40,355 nucleotides of DNA. It comes from Syntrophus sp. GWC2_56_31 (lineage in GTDB: Bacteria > Desulfobacterota > Syntrophia > Syntrophales > UBA5619). The translations under genes and the position numbers were made by a program. Below the pieces are notes generated by a model. That model had not been told where the DNA came from. It made no database searches and saw only the letters and a list, made by a program, of their open reading frames with translations. The stretch is taken from positions 16,354 to 56,708 of the forward strand of contig MICN01000030.1 of assembly GCA_001829875.1 (NCBI GenBank), in the 5' to 3' direction. Positions 26,487 to 34,447 of this stretch are shown piece by piece (the first letter of the stretch is position 1; every line of letters begins with the position of its first letter).

Positions 26487-27923
26487 ATGGGACTGATGAC
26501 TAAGGCGGAATATATCGAGTCGCTCCGGCGAATGAAACCTACTGTATACATGTTCGGCGAGAAGATTGAAAACGTGGTGGATAACCCGCGCCTGCGGGCC
26601 GGCATCGAGGCCACCGGGGCCACCTATGAACTGGCCGAGTCCCCCGAGCATCGCGACCTGATCGTGACCCACAGCACATTGACCGACAAGCCGGTCAACC
26701 GCTTCAATAAACCGCCCGAATCCGTCGCGGACCTGGTCGCCCGGGTCAAGATCAATCGTCTGCTGGGCCGGCGCGTCGGCACCTGTTTCCAGAGATGCAC
26801 CGGCCTGGACTGCCTGGTCGCGCTGTCCGTGACGACCTACGACATCGACCGAAAGTACGATACCCAGTACCATCGGCGGTTCACCGATTTTTTGAAACAT
26901 ATGCAGAAAAACGATTTTACGGCCAATGCGGGGGTGACCGACGTCAAAGGGGATCGGAATCTTAGTCCCAAGGATCAGGCGGACAAGGATGTGTACCTCC
27001 ATGTGGTCGAGAAGCGCGATGACGGCATCGTTGTGCGCGGCGCCAAATGCCATCAGACCGGTTCGTTGTCGGCGCACGAGATTATCGTTCTGCCCACCCG
27101 GGCCCTGCGCAAAGGGGAAGAGGAGTTCGCGGTGGCCTTTGCCGTTCCGAGCGATACGGCGGGCATCATTCACGTTGTCGGCCGCTCGAGCCTGGATACA
27201 AGGGAGCAGGACGGTTGCGACTGCGGCAACCAGCGGTATTCCAAATACGCCCCAACCGTTATCTTGGACAACGTCTTCGTCCCCTGGGAGCGGGTTTTTT
27301 TGTGCGGCGAGTGGGAATTCGCCGCCGATCTGGTGGCCTATTTCTCCGCCTTCCACCGCCAGAGCCATGGCGGCTGCAAGGCCGGCAAGATCGACTGCAT
27401 GGTGGGGGCGGCCCTGACCATGATGGAGTACAACGGCACTCAGAAGGTCAGCCACCACAAAGAAAAGGTCACCGACATGATCCATCGCGCCGAGACCTTG
27501 TACGGTTGTTCGTTGGCCGCCTCTTATGAGGGCAGGCGAATGCCGTCCGGCACGTATTTTATCGATCCGGTTTTAGCCAATGCGTCCAAGATTCACGAGG
27601 GAAAAGAGATGGCCGAGGCGACCCGGCTGATGATCGATATCGCCGGCGGTTTTGTGGCAGACCTGCCTTCCGACCGGGACTTTGACCATCCCGCGGTCGG
27701 CCCGCTCCTGAAGAAATATCTCAAAGGGGTCGAAGCGACGCCGGTCGAAAACCGGGTTCGGATGTTCCGCCTGATCGAAAAGCTTGCGATGGAAAGCGCC
27801 GATACGATTTCCGATATTCACGGCGGTGGTTCTCCGGCGGCGCACCGGCTCACCATCTTCCGGGAATCGAACAACGAGGCTAAGGTAACGGCTGCAAAAA
27901 GGCTGGCCGGAATCGATGAATGA
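26487..27923 (+). CDS. 4-hydroxybutyryl-CoA dehydratase / vinylacetyl-CoA isomerase family protein
   Basis: The reference enzyme AbfD dehydrates 4-hydroxybutyryl-CoA to crotonyl-CoA by a radical mechanism using FAD and a [4Fe-4S] cluster. The cluster ligands of AbfD are Cys 99, Cys 103, His 292 and Cys 299; here CFQRC gives Cys 100 and 104, and HRQSHGGC gives His 290 and Cys 297, with identical spacing. This separates it from the flavin-only 4-hydroxyphenylacetate hydroxylases in the same superfamily. The 478-aa length fits. A clear AGGAGAG precedes the ATG, 15 bases after the flavoprotein stop. No CoA-transferase or 4-hydroxybutyrate dehydrogenase gene is nearby, so the true substrate may differ. 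Confidence 0.9.
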   Translation: MGLMTKAEYIESLRRMKPTVYMFGEKIENVVDNPRLRAGIEATGATYELAESPEHRDLIVTHSTLTDKPVNRFNKPPESVADLVARVKINRLLGRRVGTCFQRCTGLDCLVALSVTTYDIDRKYDTQYHRRFTDFLKHMQKNDFTANAGVTDVKGDRNLSPKDQADKDVYLHVVEKRDDGIVVRGAKCHQTGSLSAHEIIVLPTRALRKGEEEFAVAFAVPSDTAGIIHVVGRSSLDTREQDGCDCGNQRYSKYAPTVILDNVFVPWERVFLCGEWEFAADLVAYFSAFHRQSHGGCKAGKIDCMVGAALTMMEYNGTQKVSHHKEKVTDMIHRAETLYGCSLAASYEGRRMPSGTYFIDPVLANASKIHEGKEMAEATRLMIDIAGGFVADLPSDRDFDHPAVGPLLKKYLKGVEATPVENRVRMFRLIEKLAMESADTISDIHGGGSPAAHRLTIFRESNNEAKVTAAKRLAGIDE

Positions 27924-28089
27924 CCGGTAGCGCAACCCGCATGCCCCGACTTCTATGAGGGGTTAAGCGGCGCAACAAAAAAGCAGGACTCTTCCTTGCC
28001 GTGAAGCCCCGCTCTGTGGGCGGTGATCGTCACTCCTTCGCAGCCGGCACGCTGCTTTCCCTCATCGATGTAGACATCCGAAGACGATT

Positions 28090-29943
28090 TTATGCCGTAA
28101 TGGGCCCGCAGGTTTCGCCGCGGGATTTGCGCCACTGGTTTGCCAGGACGATGGCATACAGGAAGAGCCCGGCGATATCGGTGATCCAGCCCGGCTTGAT
28201 CAAGGCAAACGCCGCGACAAACAGGACGACCCGCTCCCAGTGAGCCGTGTGGCACAGGTAATACCTGTGCAGCGAGCCGGCGAGGCAGGTGACCCCGAGC
28301 AGCGCGGTGGCTATCGCCAAGACCACCCTCGGCCATGAGCCGATCATGAGCAGCGACGGCGAAAACACGAACATGAACGGCACGATGTAGCCGGTGGCGC
28401 CCAGCTTCACCGCCGCCCATCCGGTCTCCCACAGCGCTGACCTGGATATTCCAGTAGCGGCGTAAACCGCCAGGGCGACCGGCGGCGTGATGGCCGACAG
28501 GATGGCGAAATAAAAAACGAACAAATGTGCAGCTTCCGGCACGATCCCCAGCTTGATCAGCGCCGGTACCAGCAAGGCCACCTGGATGATGTACGCGGGG
28601 GTGGTAGGCAGCCCCATGCCGAGGATGATGCCGGCGATCATGGTGAGCATCAGGGCGGGGATCAGGTGTTCCTGGGCAACGGTAAGTACAATCCCCGTAA
28701 ACGACAGGCCGAGCCCGGTCTGGGCGATGGAGCCGATGACGATCCCGGCGCAGGCGCATGCCATCGCGATCGACAGCGTGTTCAAGGCGCCGGCCTCAAG
28801 CGCTGAAATCACTATTTTGACGGTGATTTCAGGCCGGGTGCTCTTACGCAGCATGGCCACGGGCACCACCGAGATGATGCCTAAAAGCGCGGCGTAGGGT
28901 GCGCTGTAGCCGGCGATCAGCACACCGACGATGATGAACAGCGGGATGAACAAATGGCCGCGCTCTTTGAGCACCGCGCCGAGCTTCGGGAGCTCTTCCC
29001 GGGGAAGTCCCATCAAGCCCGTTCGTTTGGCCTCGAAGTGGACCGCGGCGTAGACGGCGACATAGTAGAGCAGCGCCGGGAACAGCGCGTAGCCGGCTAC
29101 CGCGATGTAGCTGACGCCGAGAAACTCCGCCATCACGAATGCCGCCGCGCCCATGATGGGCGGCAGGATCTGGCCACCGGTCGACGCCACTGCCTCGACG
29201 GCGCCGGCGAACGCAGGACGGTAACCGAGGCGCATCATCATCGGGATGGTGAATGTGCCCGTCGTCATCACATTGGCGACCGCGCTGCCGGAAATCGTGC
29301 CGAACATGCCGCTGGTGATAACCGCTACCTTTGCCGGACCGCCGACCGCGTGGCCGGTGATGCTCAATGCGAAATCCATGAAGAGCTTGCCGGTGCCGCT
29401 GCGCTCCACCAACGCCCCGAACAGGATAAACAGGATGACGTAGGTCGCCGAGACGTTTAGCGGAATGCCGAAGATCCCCTCGGTGGTCAGGTAGTTGATC
29501 TCAATCACCGATTCGGGGCGCACCCTGGCGATGAACAGGGCGTAGGCAACGAAAACCAGGGCGGTGATCGGCAGCGCCAGTCCGATCACGCGGCGCGTTG
29601 CCTCCAGCACCAGGACCATAAAGATGGCGCCGAAGACAAGGTCCGCCGTCCTCAGATCATCGACGTACACAAAACGGTCGTAGAGATAACCGACATTGAG
29701 CCACAGATAGCCTACGGTCACGAGCGAGAGCGCCACCATAAGGTAGTCGGAGAGCCCCGGTTTGGCTCCCTGCCGTCCGAATCGGGGATGGATCAGAAAC
29801 GTCAGGACCAATGCCAACAAAAGATGGGTACCGCGAAAGAAAAAGGCCTCGGGCGGCCCGATATAGGCAACCGTGAGGTGATAGACCGACATGCCGACCG
29901 CGAGCACAAGAATGCCCGCCTTGAGAATACGCTCAAAAGACAT
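28090..29943 (-). CDS. TRAP transporter fused permease, TAXI family (small and large membrane subunits)
   Basis: This 617-aa inner-membrane protein combines the 4-segment small (DctQ-like) and the 12-segment large (DctM-like) subunits in one chain, as is normal for TAXI-type TRAP systems. The N-terminal about 170 residues hold the first hydrophobic segments. The DctM-like part follows with SGMFGTISGSAVANVMTTG, ASTGGQILPPIMGAAAF and GMGLPTTPAYI, which belong to the family's substrate-path motifs. Transport uses a sodium or proton gradient. It is transcribed after the TAXI binding protein, with a 12-bp stem-loop between them, and converges on the catabolic run. The substrate is unknown; a carboxylic acid is likely. 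Confidence 0.94.
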   Translation of the reverse strand: MSFERILKAGILVLAVGMSVYHLTVAYIGPPEAFFFRGTHLLLALVLTFLIHPRFGRQGAKPGLSDYLMVALSLVTVGYLWLNVGYLYDRFVYVDDLRTADLVFGAIFMVLVLEATRRVIGLALPITALVFVAYALFIARVRPESVIEINYLTTEGIFGIPLNVSATYVILFILFGALVERSGTGKLFMDFALSITGHAVGGPAKVAVITSGMFGTISGSAVANVMTTGTFTIPMMMRLGYRPAFAGAVEAVASTGGQILPPIMGAAAFVMAEFLGVSYIAVAGYALFPALLYYVAVYAAVHFEAKRTGLMGLPREELPKLGAVLKERGHLFIPLFIIVGVLIAGYSAPYAALLGIISVVPVAMLRKSTRPEITVKIVISALEAGALNTLSIAMACACAGIVIGSIAQTGLGLSFTGIVLTVAQEHLIPALMLTMIAGIILGMGLPTTPAYIIQVALLVPALIKLGIVPEAAHLFVFYFAILSAITPPVALAVYAATGISRSALWETGWAAVKLGATGYIVPFMFVFSPSLLMIGSWPRVVLAIATALLGVTCLAGSLHRYYLCHTAHWERVVLFVAAFALIKPGWITDIAGLFLYAIVLANQWRKSRGETCGPITA

Positions 29944-29980
29944 AAGGGTTCACCACAGCGCTAAAGTAACGGGACACACG

Positions 29981-30016
29981 ACGGGCCACAGCAGGCATGT
30001 GCGTTCTGTGGCCCGT
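29981..30016 (-). promoter_or_regulatory. Stem-loop between TAXI binding protein and TRAP permease genes
   Basis: GACGGGCCACAG and CTGTGGCCCGTC pair perfectly over 12 bp (the outer G-C pair at 29980/30017 included) with a 14-base loop. No T run follows on the minus strand, so it is unlikely to be an efficient intrinsic terminator. Such hairpins after a binding-protein gene often stabilise the upstream message, raising binding protein over permease. That role here is inferred. Confidence 0.6.
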
Positions 30017-30026
30017 CTTACGGAAA

Positions 30027-30980
30027 TTACTGGATGACTTTGGCTTCCTTGTAGTATTTCAGAGCACCCGGGTGATAGGGCACGCCGATATCAGTCGCCA
30101 TATCCTTGGCTGTGAGGCCTTTGACCGCATTGACCACATTGCCGAGGGTGTCGACGTTCTGCACCAGGGCCTTGGTGATTTTGTAAACCGTATCTTCGGG
30201 CACCTTGCTGCTGACGATCAGATGCGTCCAGGTGCCGATTGTCTGGATATCCCTGGTCTGCTTGGGATAACTTCCGGCCTTGATGATGCGCTTGTCATAG
30301 CCGCCGTTTATCTTCTGCAATGCTTTGAGCTTGTCGTTGGGGATCTCCAGGACAACAATATCGCGGGCGCTCGCCAGATCCATCACCGATGAGGCCGGCA
30401 CGGTCGTGATGAGCGTGTAGACATGGGCCTGGCCGTCCTTCATCTGCGCCACCGAATCGTTATAGGAACCGTGGCTGACCTTGGACATTTTTGCATAGCT
30501 CAGGCCATAGACCTCCAGCGTTTGACGCGTCATCTGCTCGCCGGTGTTGCCCTTCTGCTGCGTCGTCAATCCCTTGCCTCCAAGATCGGCAGGCGTCTTG
30601 ATCCCGGCGTCCGCCAGGGCCACCATGTGGAAATACTGGAAGTACAGCGTGGCGAGCTGGCGAACATTGTCGGTTTTTGCATCGAATGGGGCGCGCCCGT
30701 TTACGCCGTCAACCGTGGATACCCCGTTGCCGAAACCAAGCTCGGCTTTGCCGGTCTGCACACCCTTGACGTTCGAAATACCGGCGCCGGGCAATACCAT
30801 CACGGTAGTGCCGGGAACGTTCTTCTCGATGATGTTCTGGATAGCCCCGCCCAGCGGATACCATGATCCGCCCTGCGGGCCGGTCATCATCTTGAGCTGC
30901 GCCGCCGATACAACGCCGGCCCCCAGCAGGACAGCGGTCACCGCTGCCGCAAACACCTTCATCGTAAATCGCATCTTCAT
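30027..30980 (-). CDS. TAXI-family TRAP transporter solute-binding protein
   Basis: A periplasmic solute-binding protein that delivers ligand to the TRAP permease encoded downstream. Residues 1-27 form a typical Sec signal peptide (Lys/Arg, hydrophobic core, cleavage near VVSAA-Q). The mature part opens with LKMMTGPQGGSWYPLGGAIQNII, the TAXI-family ligand-site region, and VLPGAGISNVKGVQTGKAELGFGN follows. Length (317 aa) is normal. The ribosome site AAGGAGG lies five to six bases before ATG 30980. TAXI proteins with known ligands bind glutamate, 2-oxoglutarate or similar acids, which would fit the opposing catabolic operon, but no ligand can be named from sequence. Confidence 0.95.
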   Translation of the reverse strand: MKMRFTMKVFAAAVTAVLLGAGVVSAAQLKMMTGPQGGSWYPLGGAIQNIIEKNVPGTTVMVLPGAGISNVKGVQTGKAELGFGNGVSTVDGVNGRAPFDAKTDNVRQLATLYFQYFHMVALADAGIKTPADLGGKGLTTQQKGNTGEQMTRQTLEVYGLSYAKMSKVSHGSYNDSVAQMKDGQAHVYTLITTVPASSVMDLASARDIVVLEIPNDKLKALQKINGGYDKRIIKAGSYPKQTRDIQTIGTWTHLIVSSKVPEDTVYKITKALVQNVDTLGNVVNAVKGLTAKDMATDIGVPYHPGALKYYKEAKVIQ

Positions 30981-31120
30981 CGCTTCCTCCTTTTTGATTT
31001 TGGATGGTAAGTCTCTTCCTTTATGGTTGCCGCCTGCCGATTTCGGCAGCTTGCTCGAACCGGGTCACGAGGAACCGCGCCTTGTACAACGGGTGTCCTA
31101 CGTAATGAAATGGAGGTCTA

Positions 31121-31149
31121 TGCCTACAATAGAACTCACCTTATGTCAA
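31121..31149 (-). promoter_or_regulatory. Weak candidate promoter of the TAXI-TRAP operon
   Basis: A perfect minus-strand TTGACA (31149-31144) lies upstream of the TAXI gene; 17 bases on, TAGGCA is a poor -10 (two of six). The predicted leader would be about 135 bases and includes a 7-bp inverted repeat CTGCCGA/TCGGCAG at 31034-31049 that could be an operator. Confidence 0.3.
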
Positions 31150-31234
31150 CCTTTTATATTGCATCGGCAAATCATCTGTCCAAGAGTCTCACCAAAGGGT
31201 TTTTCTGAAGCCTGCCTCAACAGGATCAGGGATG

Positions 31235-31699
31235 TCAGCGGGGAATCCGCGCCCTGAGAGACTCCTCGATATGCCGGCGGTGCGTCCCCGGCCAGTAGAT
31301 TCTTCCGCACGCGGGGCATCCTTTGAATCGAATGCACGCTGCGTAGACATAGACGGGAACACGGCCTTCCGCTCTTTCCTTCGGAATCTCTTCCAACATG
31401 ACATTACAACGAAGACAACGGGTCATCTTTTTCACGGGATCGGGTTCCAGGCGAAGCGCTTCCAGAACCTCAGCGAGCTGCAGGCGGACATGGTCGGCTT
31501 TCACCACGACGAGACGACCACCTGAGGAGAGGGAGGTCCGATCCCTCTTTCTGGTCAGGACGATTCTCCCCTCGGACGCGGCCCTCCGGAGAAAGTCCGG
31601 ATCGGCATTTCCCCGCTCATAAAGGGTATCATACCCGAGAATGCGAAGCCATTTGGCCAGTGTTCCCAGATTTCGATCGGTTGCAAAACGGACATCCAT
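31235..31699 (-). CDS. Mut7-C RNase domain protein
   Basis: The 154-aa product begins MDVRFATDRNLGTLAKWLRILGYDTLYE, the PIN-like N-terminal motif of the Mut7-C family, and ends with a zinc-ribbon-like part: CLRCN near residue 92 and CPACGRIYWPGTH near residue 128. Mut7-C proteins are predicted RNases with a fold related to PIN nucleases; the bacterial members have no well-established role that I can name. The track ORF starts 11 residues earlier, but ATG 31699 fits the family and lies seven bases after the LpxH-like gene's stop, so the two are probably cotranscribed. Confidence 0.88.
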   Translation of the reverse strand: MDVRFATDRNLGTLAKWLRILGYDTLYERGNADPDFLRRAASEGRIVLTRKRDRTSLSSGGRLVVVKADHVRLQLAEVLEALRLEPDPVKKMTRCLRCNVMLEEIPKERAEGRVPVYVYAACIRFKGCPACGRIYWPGTHRRHIEESLRARIPR

Positions 31700-31706
31700 G
31701 TCAGCC

Positions 31707-32471
31707 TCACGGCGGGAAGCGTTGCAGTGCAAATCGGCCGTCGTCGACTAAAAGGTAGGAACCGTAGGTCATCCAGTCGCCGAGGGTGACGAAAGTCTTT
31801 TCCCGACCGTCTCTTGACACCTGTTGAAGAAGCGGTTCATGACAATGCCCCAGGATGACGGCATCGTAGCCTTCCTGAATTTTCCCCATGGCGAAGCGAT
31901 GCATCGCCTCCACCATCTTCTCCCGCGACTCCCCGCGCGCCTCCCTGCTCATTTTTGACCAGAAACGGGCCAGACGCCAAGTGAGGGATCGGGGAAGCCG
32001 CTGTTCCGCGCGGCGTGTAAGGGAACTGCGAAGAAAGCTCCGCAGCGCCAAATAGCTATGGTTGCCGGCGTCCACGGTATCGCCGTGCGAAGCAAGTACA
32101 CGAAGACCGTCGAAATGGAATTCGGCCCATTCCTGATAAACGTCGAATCCAAATTTCCCGGAGAAATAGTCCGACAGGAAGAAGTCGTGGTTTCCTTCGC
32201 AGAGGCTGATCCTGACCCCCTCCTGTTTCAAGGCAACCATCCTATCGACGATTGGCCGGAAACCGGGATAGATGGCATCTCCTTTGCTGAACCAAAAATC
32301 AAAGAAATCACCTGCAATGACGAGTTGATCCAAAGTGAGCGTCGCATCGGAGATCTCACCGCTGCCGCTTATCCGCCTACCCCGCAGCCGGTCGAAAAAA
32401 CGGATAAGCCTTTCATAGTCGGCGCCTTCGGGATCTTTCAGGTGAACGTCGGAGAGAAAGACCGCCCTCAT
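31707..32471 (-). CDS. LpxH-like UDP-2,3-diacylglucosamine diphosphatase family metallophosphoesterase
   Basis: LpxH hydrolyses UDP-2,3-diacylglucosamine to lipid X in lipid A synthesis on the cytoplasmic face of the inner membrane. The 254-aa product has the calcineurin-like metal motifs in order: FLSDVHL, AGDFFDFW, EGNHDFF, SHGDTVD and LGHCHEP. GDFFDFW and GNHDF are characteristic of the LpxH/YbbF group. Organisms with LpxI or LpxG use other enzymes for this step, and related phosphoesterases exist, so the exact substrate is inferred. A Gram-negative host is supported by kdsD in the same window. Confidence 0.82.
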   Translation of the reverse strand: MRAVFLSDVHLKDPEGADYERLIRFFDRLRGRRISGSGEISDATLTLDQLVIAGDFFDFWFSKGDAIYPGFRPIVDRMVALKQEGVRISLCEGNHDFFLSDYFSGKFGFDVYQEWAEFHFDGLRVLASHGDTVDAGNHSYLALRSFLRSSLTRRAEQRLPRSLTWRLARFWSKMSREARGESREKMVEAMHRFAMGKIQEGYDAVILGHCHEPLLQQVSRDGREKTFVTLGDWMTYGSYLLVDDGRFALQRFPP

Positions 32472-32623
32472 GCGGTCCCGCTTTCCGCAGAAAAGTCCGC
32501 TTGCAAGGAATAGTTTTCATTCATAGAATGGGTCTTGTCCATGGCAGGGCGTCTATCAGATTTTCCGCTTCCATTCAAGCGAAGAATTGGTTATTGTCCG
32601 AATCATCATAAGGAGGTTTGTTT

Positions 32624-33304
32624 TTGACAGGAACTTTTGTAAACACGGGAGCGATTCTAGCCGGGAGTCTTGTCGGTCTTGCCGCCGGCAAACACCTTCC
32701 GGAGAGACTCAAGACAATTGTAATGCAGGCCCTCGGGCTGTCGGTCATCCTGGTTGGCCTGCAGATGGCGCTTTCCGGAAATGAACCCCTCACGGCTATC
32801 GGCTGCCTGTTACTCGGCGCCCTGACGGGCGAGCTGCTCCGGATCGAGCAGGGTGTGGAGCGGTTGGGAGACTGGCTTAAGAAGAGAACCGGGTCCCATT
32901 CCTCTACTTTCGTACAGGGTTTCGTCTCCGCCTCGATCCTTTATCTTACCGGAGCGATGATGATTGTGGGCTGCATCCAGGATGGCACCGTGGGGGACAC
33001 GCATACACTCTACATCAAATCCCTTCTCGACTGCGTGGCTTCGATCGCCCTTGCCTCGACCCTCGGGCCGGGGGTAGTCTTCTCTGCCTTTTCGGTCCTG
33101 CTGGTCCAGGGGAGCGTTACTCTGCTCGCGGCGCACGTCCAGTTCCTGCGCGAACCGGCAGTCCTGAGCATCGTAACCGCAACGGGCGGCCTGATTATCC
33201 TGGGGATAGGCATCAATCTCATGAATCTGACCCTGATTCGTATCGGTAATTTTCTTCCAGCCCTTTTCTATGCCATCGCCTGGGGTTTTTTCTACCCGCC
33301 ATAA
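32624..33304 (+). CDS. DUF554 family integral membrane protein
   Basis: This 226-aa protein has about six to seven hydrophobic segments and the DUF554 N-terminus TGTFVNTGAILAGSLVGLAAGK. GALTGELLRIEQGVERLGDWLK and QGFVSASILYLTGAMMIVGCIQDG are further typical blocks. Function is unknown; it may be a small-molecule transporter. The track start (TTG 32618) is too close to AGGAGG; TTG 32624, seven bases after that site, fits better and matches the family's usual beginning. It is divergent from the LpxH-like gene (152-base gap) and is followed by a lipoprotein gene after 87 bases. Confidence 0.88.
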   Translation: MTGTFVNTGAILAGSLVGLAAGKHLPERLKTIVMQALGLSVILVGLQMALSGNEPLTAIGCLLLGALTGELLRIEQGVERLGDWLKKRTGSHSSTFVQGFVSASILYLTGAMMIVGCIQDGTVGDTHTLYIKSLLDCVASIALASTLGPGVVFSAFSVLLVQGSVTLLAAHVQFLREPAVLSIVTATGGLIILGIGINLMNLTLIRIGNFLPALFYAIAWGFFYPP

Positions 33305-33391
33305 TCGCTTGATGATTGACTTCTTCGGCACTTTGCGCCAGTGTATCATCCCGAAGGTGTCGAAAAGAAGATCTCTTTTCGGAGGTGAATC

Positions 33392-34420
33392 ATGTTTTAT
33401 CGAATGACGATGATGATTTTCTTCGTATTGGCTTTCCTGTTCGTGTTGACGGCCTGTGCGGCCTTGCGCCCTGTCGACAGCGGTTCGCCCGAAGAGATCA
33501 AGAAATCCGAATTATCCAAGGACGACCTCTGGAATCAGACAATAACGCTGGAGAAAGAGAAAGCCATTTGCCAGACGCAGCTCGTCGAACAAGAGCAAAT
33601 GATTGCCCAGACGAATAGTCGTCTGTCCGATCAACAAAACGAGATCACCCGGGCAAGCCGGCAAATCTCCGAATTAAACCAGACCATCGACGATATGAGC
33701 AAAAAAATACAGCAGCTCCAGGAGACCGGGAAGAAGGAAAAAGGGCAGGACTGGATTCAGAATGCCTTTGTGAAAGCCTGGGGTACGATAATGTATGCCG
33801 AAAAAAAAACGAATATCCGGACGGACAGATCCGTTGGTTCCAAGCTCCGGGGATCTTTAATGCCGGGGCAAACCGTAAAGGCAGATTTCCTGAAAGGCAA
33901 TTGGTACGCTGTTTTCAAAATAACGGAAACGGAGCGGTCGGAGAAAAATGCCCTGGGTTACGTCTATGCGCCGCTGCTCTTCAGGACACCATCGCCGGAG
34001 AGATCGGTGAAAAATGAGGAGAAAGGGGCGCTGCCTGCCGTGGATACGCCTGCACGGCAGATCTTCTCAGTGGCCGTCAAGTCGATTCGCCACAAGGTTC
34101 TTCCGCGGGGGAAAGAAGTGCTCCTCGTTGAATTCGACCGATTCTACGTGCCCGCGGTGTTCAACGTCGAAGGAACCACCCCGATGATCATCATGGATGT
34201 CACCAGCACCTCGTCCATGAAACAAGAATGGTCCGACATACAGACAGACGGAGCGCTGATTCAAAAGATACGGGTCACCCTGGATTCCGCGGCCGGCATC
34301 TTAAGGATCGTGATGCATATGACCCCCGATAAGGATTATGATATCAAGCCCACCTTCTACACGGGCAAGGACAGTAAAGTGTATGCCCTTGAAGTGACGG
34401 GTGTGACACTCAAGAAATGA
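33392..34420 (+). CDS. Lipoprotein with coiled coil, SH3-like and AMIN-like domains
   Basis: Residues 1-22 form a lipoprotein signal peptide with lipobox LTAC. Residues about 35-115 are Glu/Gln/Lys-rich and heptad-like, a probable coiled coil. Residues about 130-200 (TNIRTDRSVGSKLRGSLMPGQTVKAD...GYVYAPLLF) resemble a bacterial SH3 domain. The C-terminal about 115 residues (VAVKSIRHKVLPRGKEVLLVEFDRF...) look like an AMIN-type beta domain, as in periplasmic amidases and secretins. This suggests a cell-wall- or secretion-associated periplasmic protein, but I do not recognise a named family. GGAGG precedes the ATG. Its TGA stop shares its last base with a remnant of the 123-bp repeat. Confidence 0.75.
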   Translation: MFYRMTMMIFFVLAFLFVLTACAALRPVDSGSPEEIKKSELSKDDLWNQTITLEKEKAICQTQLVEQEQMIAQTNSRLSDQQNEITRASRQISELNQTIDDMSKKIQQLQETGKKEKGQDWIQNAFVKAWGTIMYAEKKTNIRTDRSVGSKLRGSLMPGQTVKADFLKGNWYAVFKITETERSEKNALGYVYAPLLFRTPSPERSVKNEEKGALPAVDTPARQIFSVAVKSIRHKVLPRGKEVLLVEFDRFYVPAVFNVEGTTPMIIMDVTSTSSMKQEWSDIQTDGALIQKIRVTLDSAAGILRIVMHMTPDKDYDIKPTFYTGKDSKVYALEVTGVTLKK

Positions 34421-34447
34421 CGGCTTGGGGGCCTTTTACGAAGCCGT
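34420..34447. repeat. Internally deleted remnant of the 123-bp repeat
   Basis: Both ends of the family, ACGGCTT and CCTTTTACGAAGCCGT, are joined by a short G run, leaving 28 bases. ACGGCTT/AAGCCGT can still pair. It fills the whole gap between two convergent genes and contributes bases to both stop codons: the last base of the lipoprotein TGA, and the TAA of the ABC permease on the minus strand. Confidence 0.75.

Noticed and set aside
27953-28089. Open frame downstream of the TRAP permease (KSSSDVYIDEGKQRAGCEGVTI...)
   Set aside because: It has no start codon with a ribosome site outside the permease frame and no family I recognise. It might be a gene remnant, but I cannot support a call.
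31034-31049. CTGCCGA/TCGGCAG inverted repeat upstream of the TAXI gene
   Set aside because: It could be an operator, but the two-base loop and absence of a known regulator nearby make a separate call unjustified.
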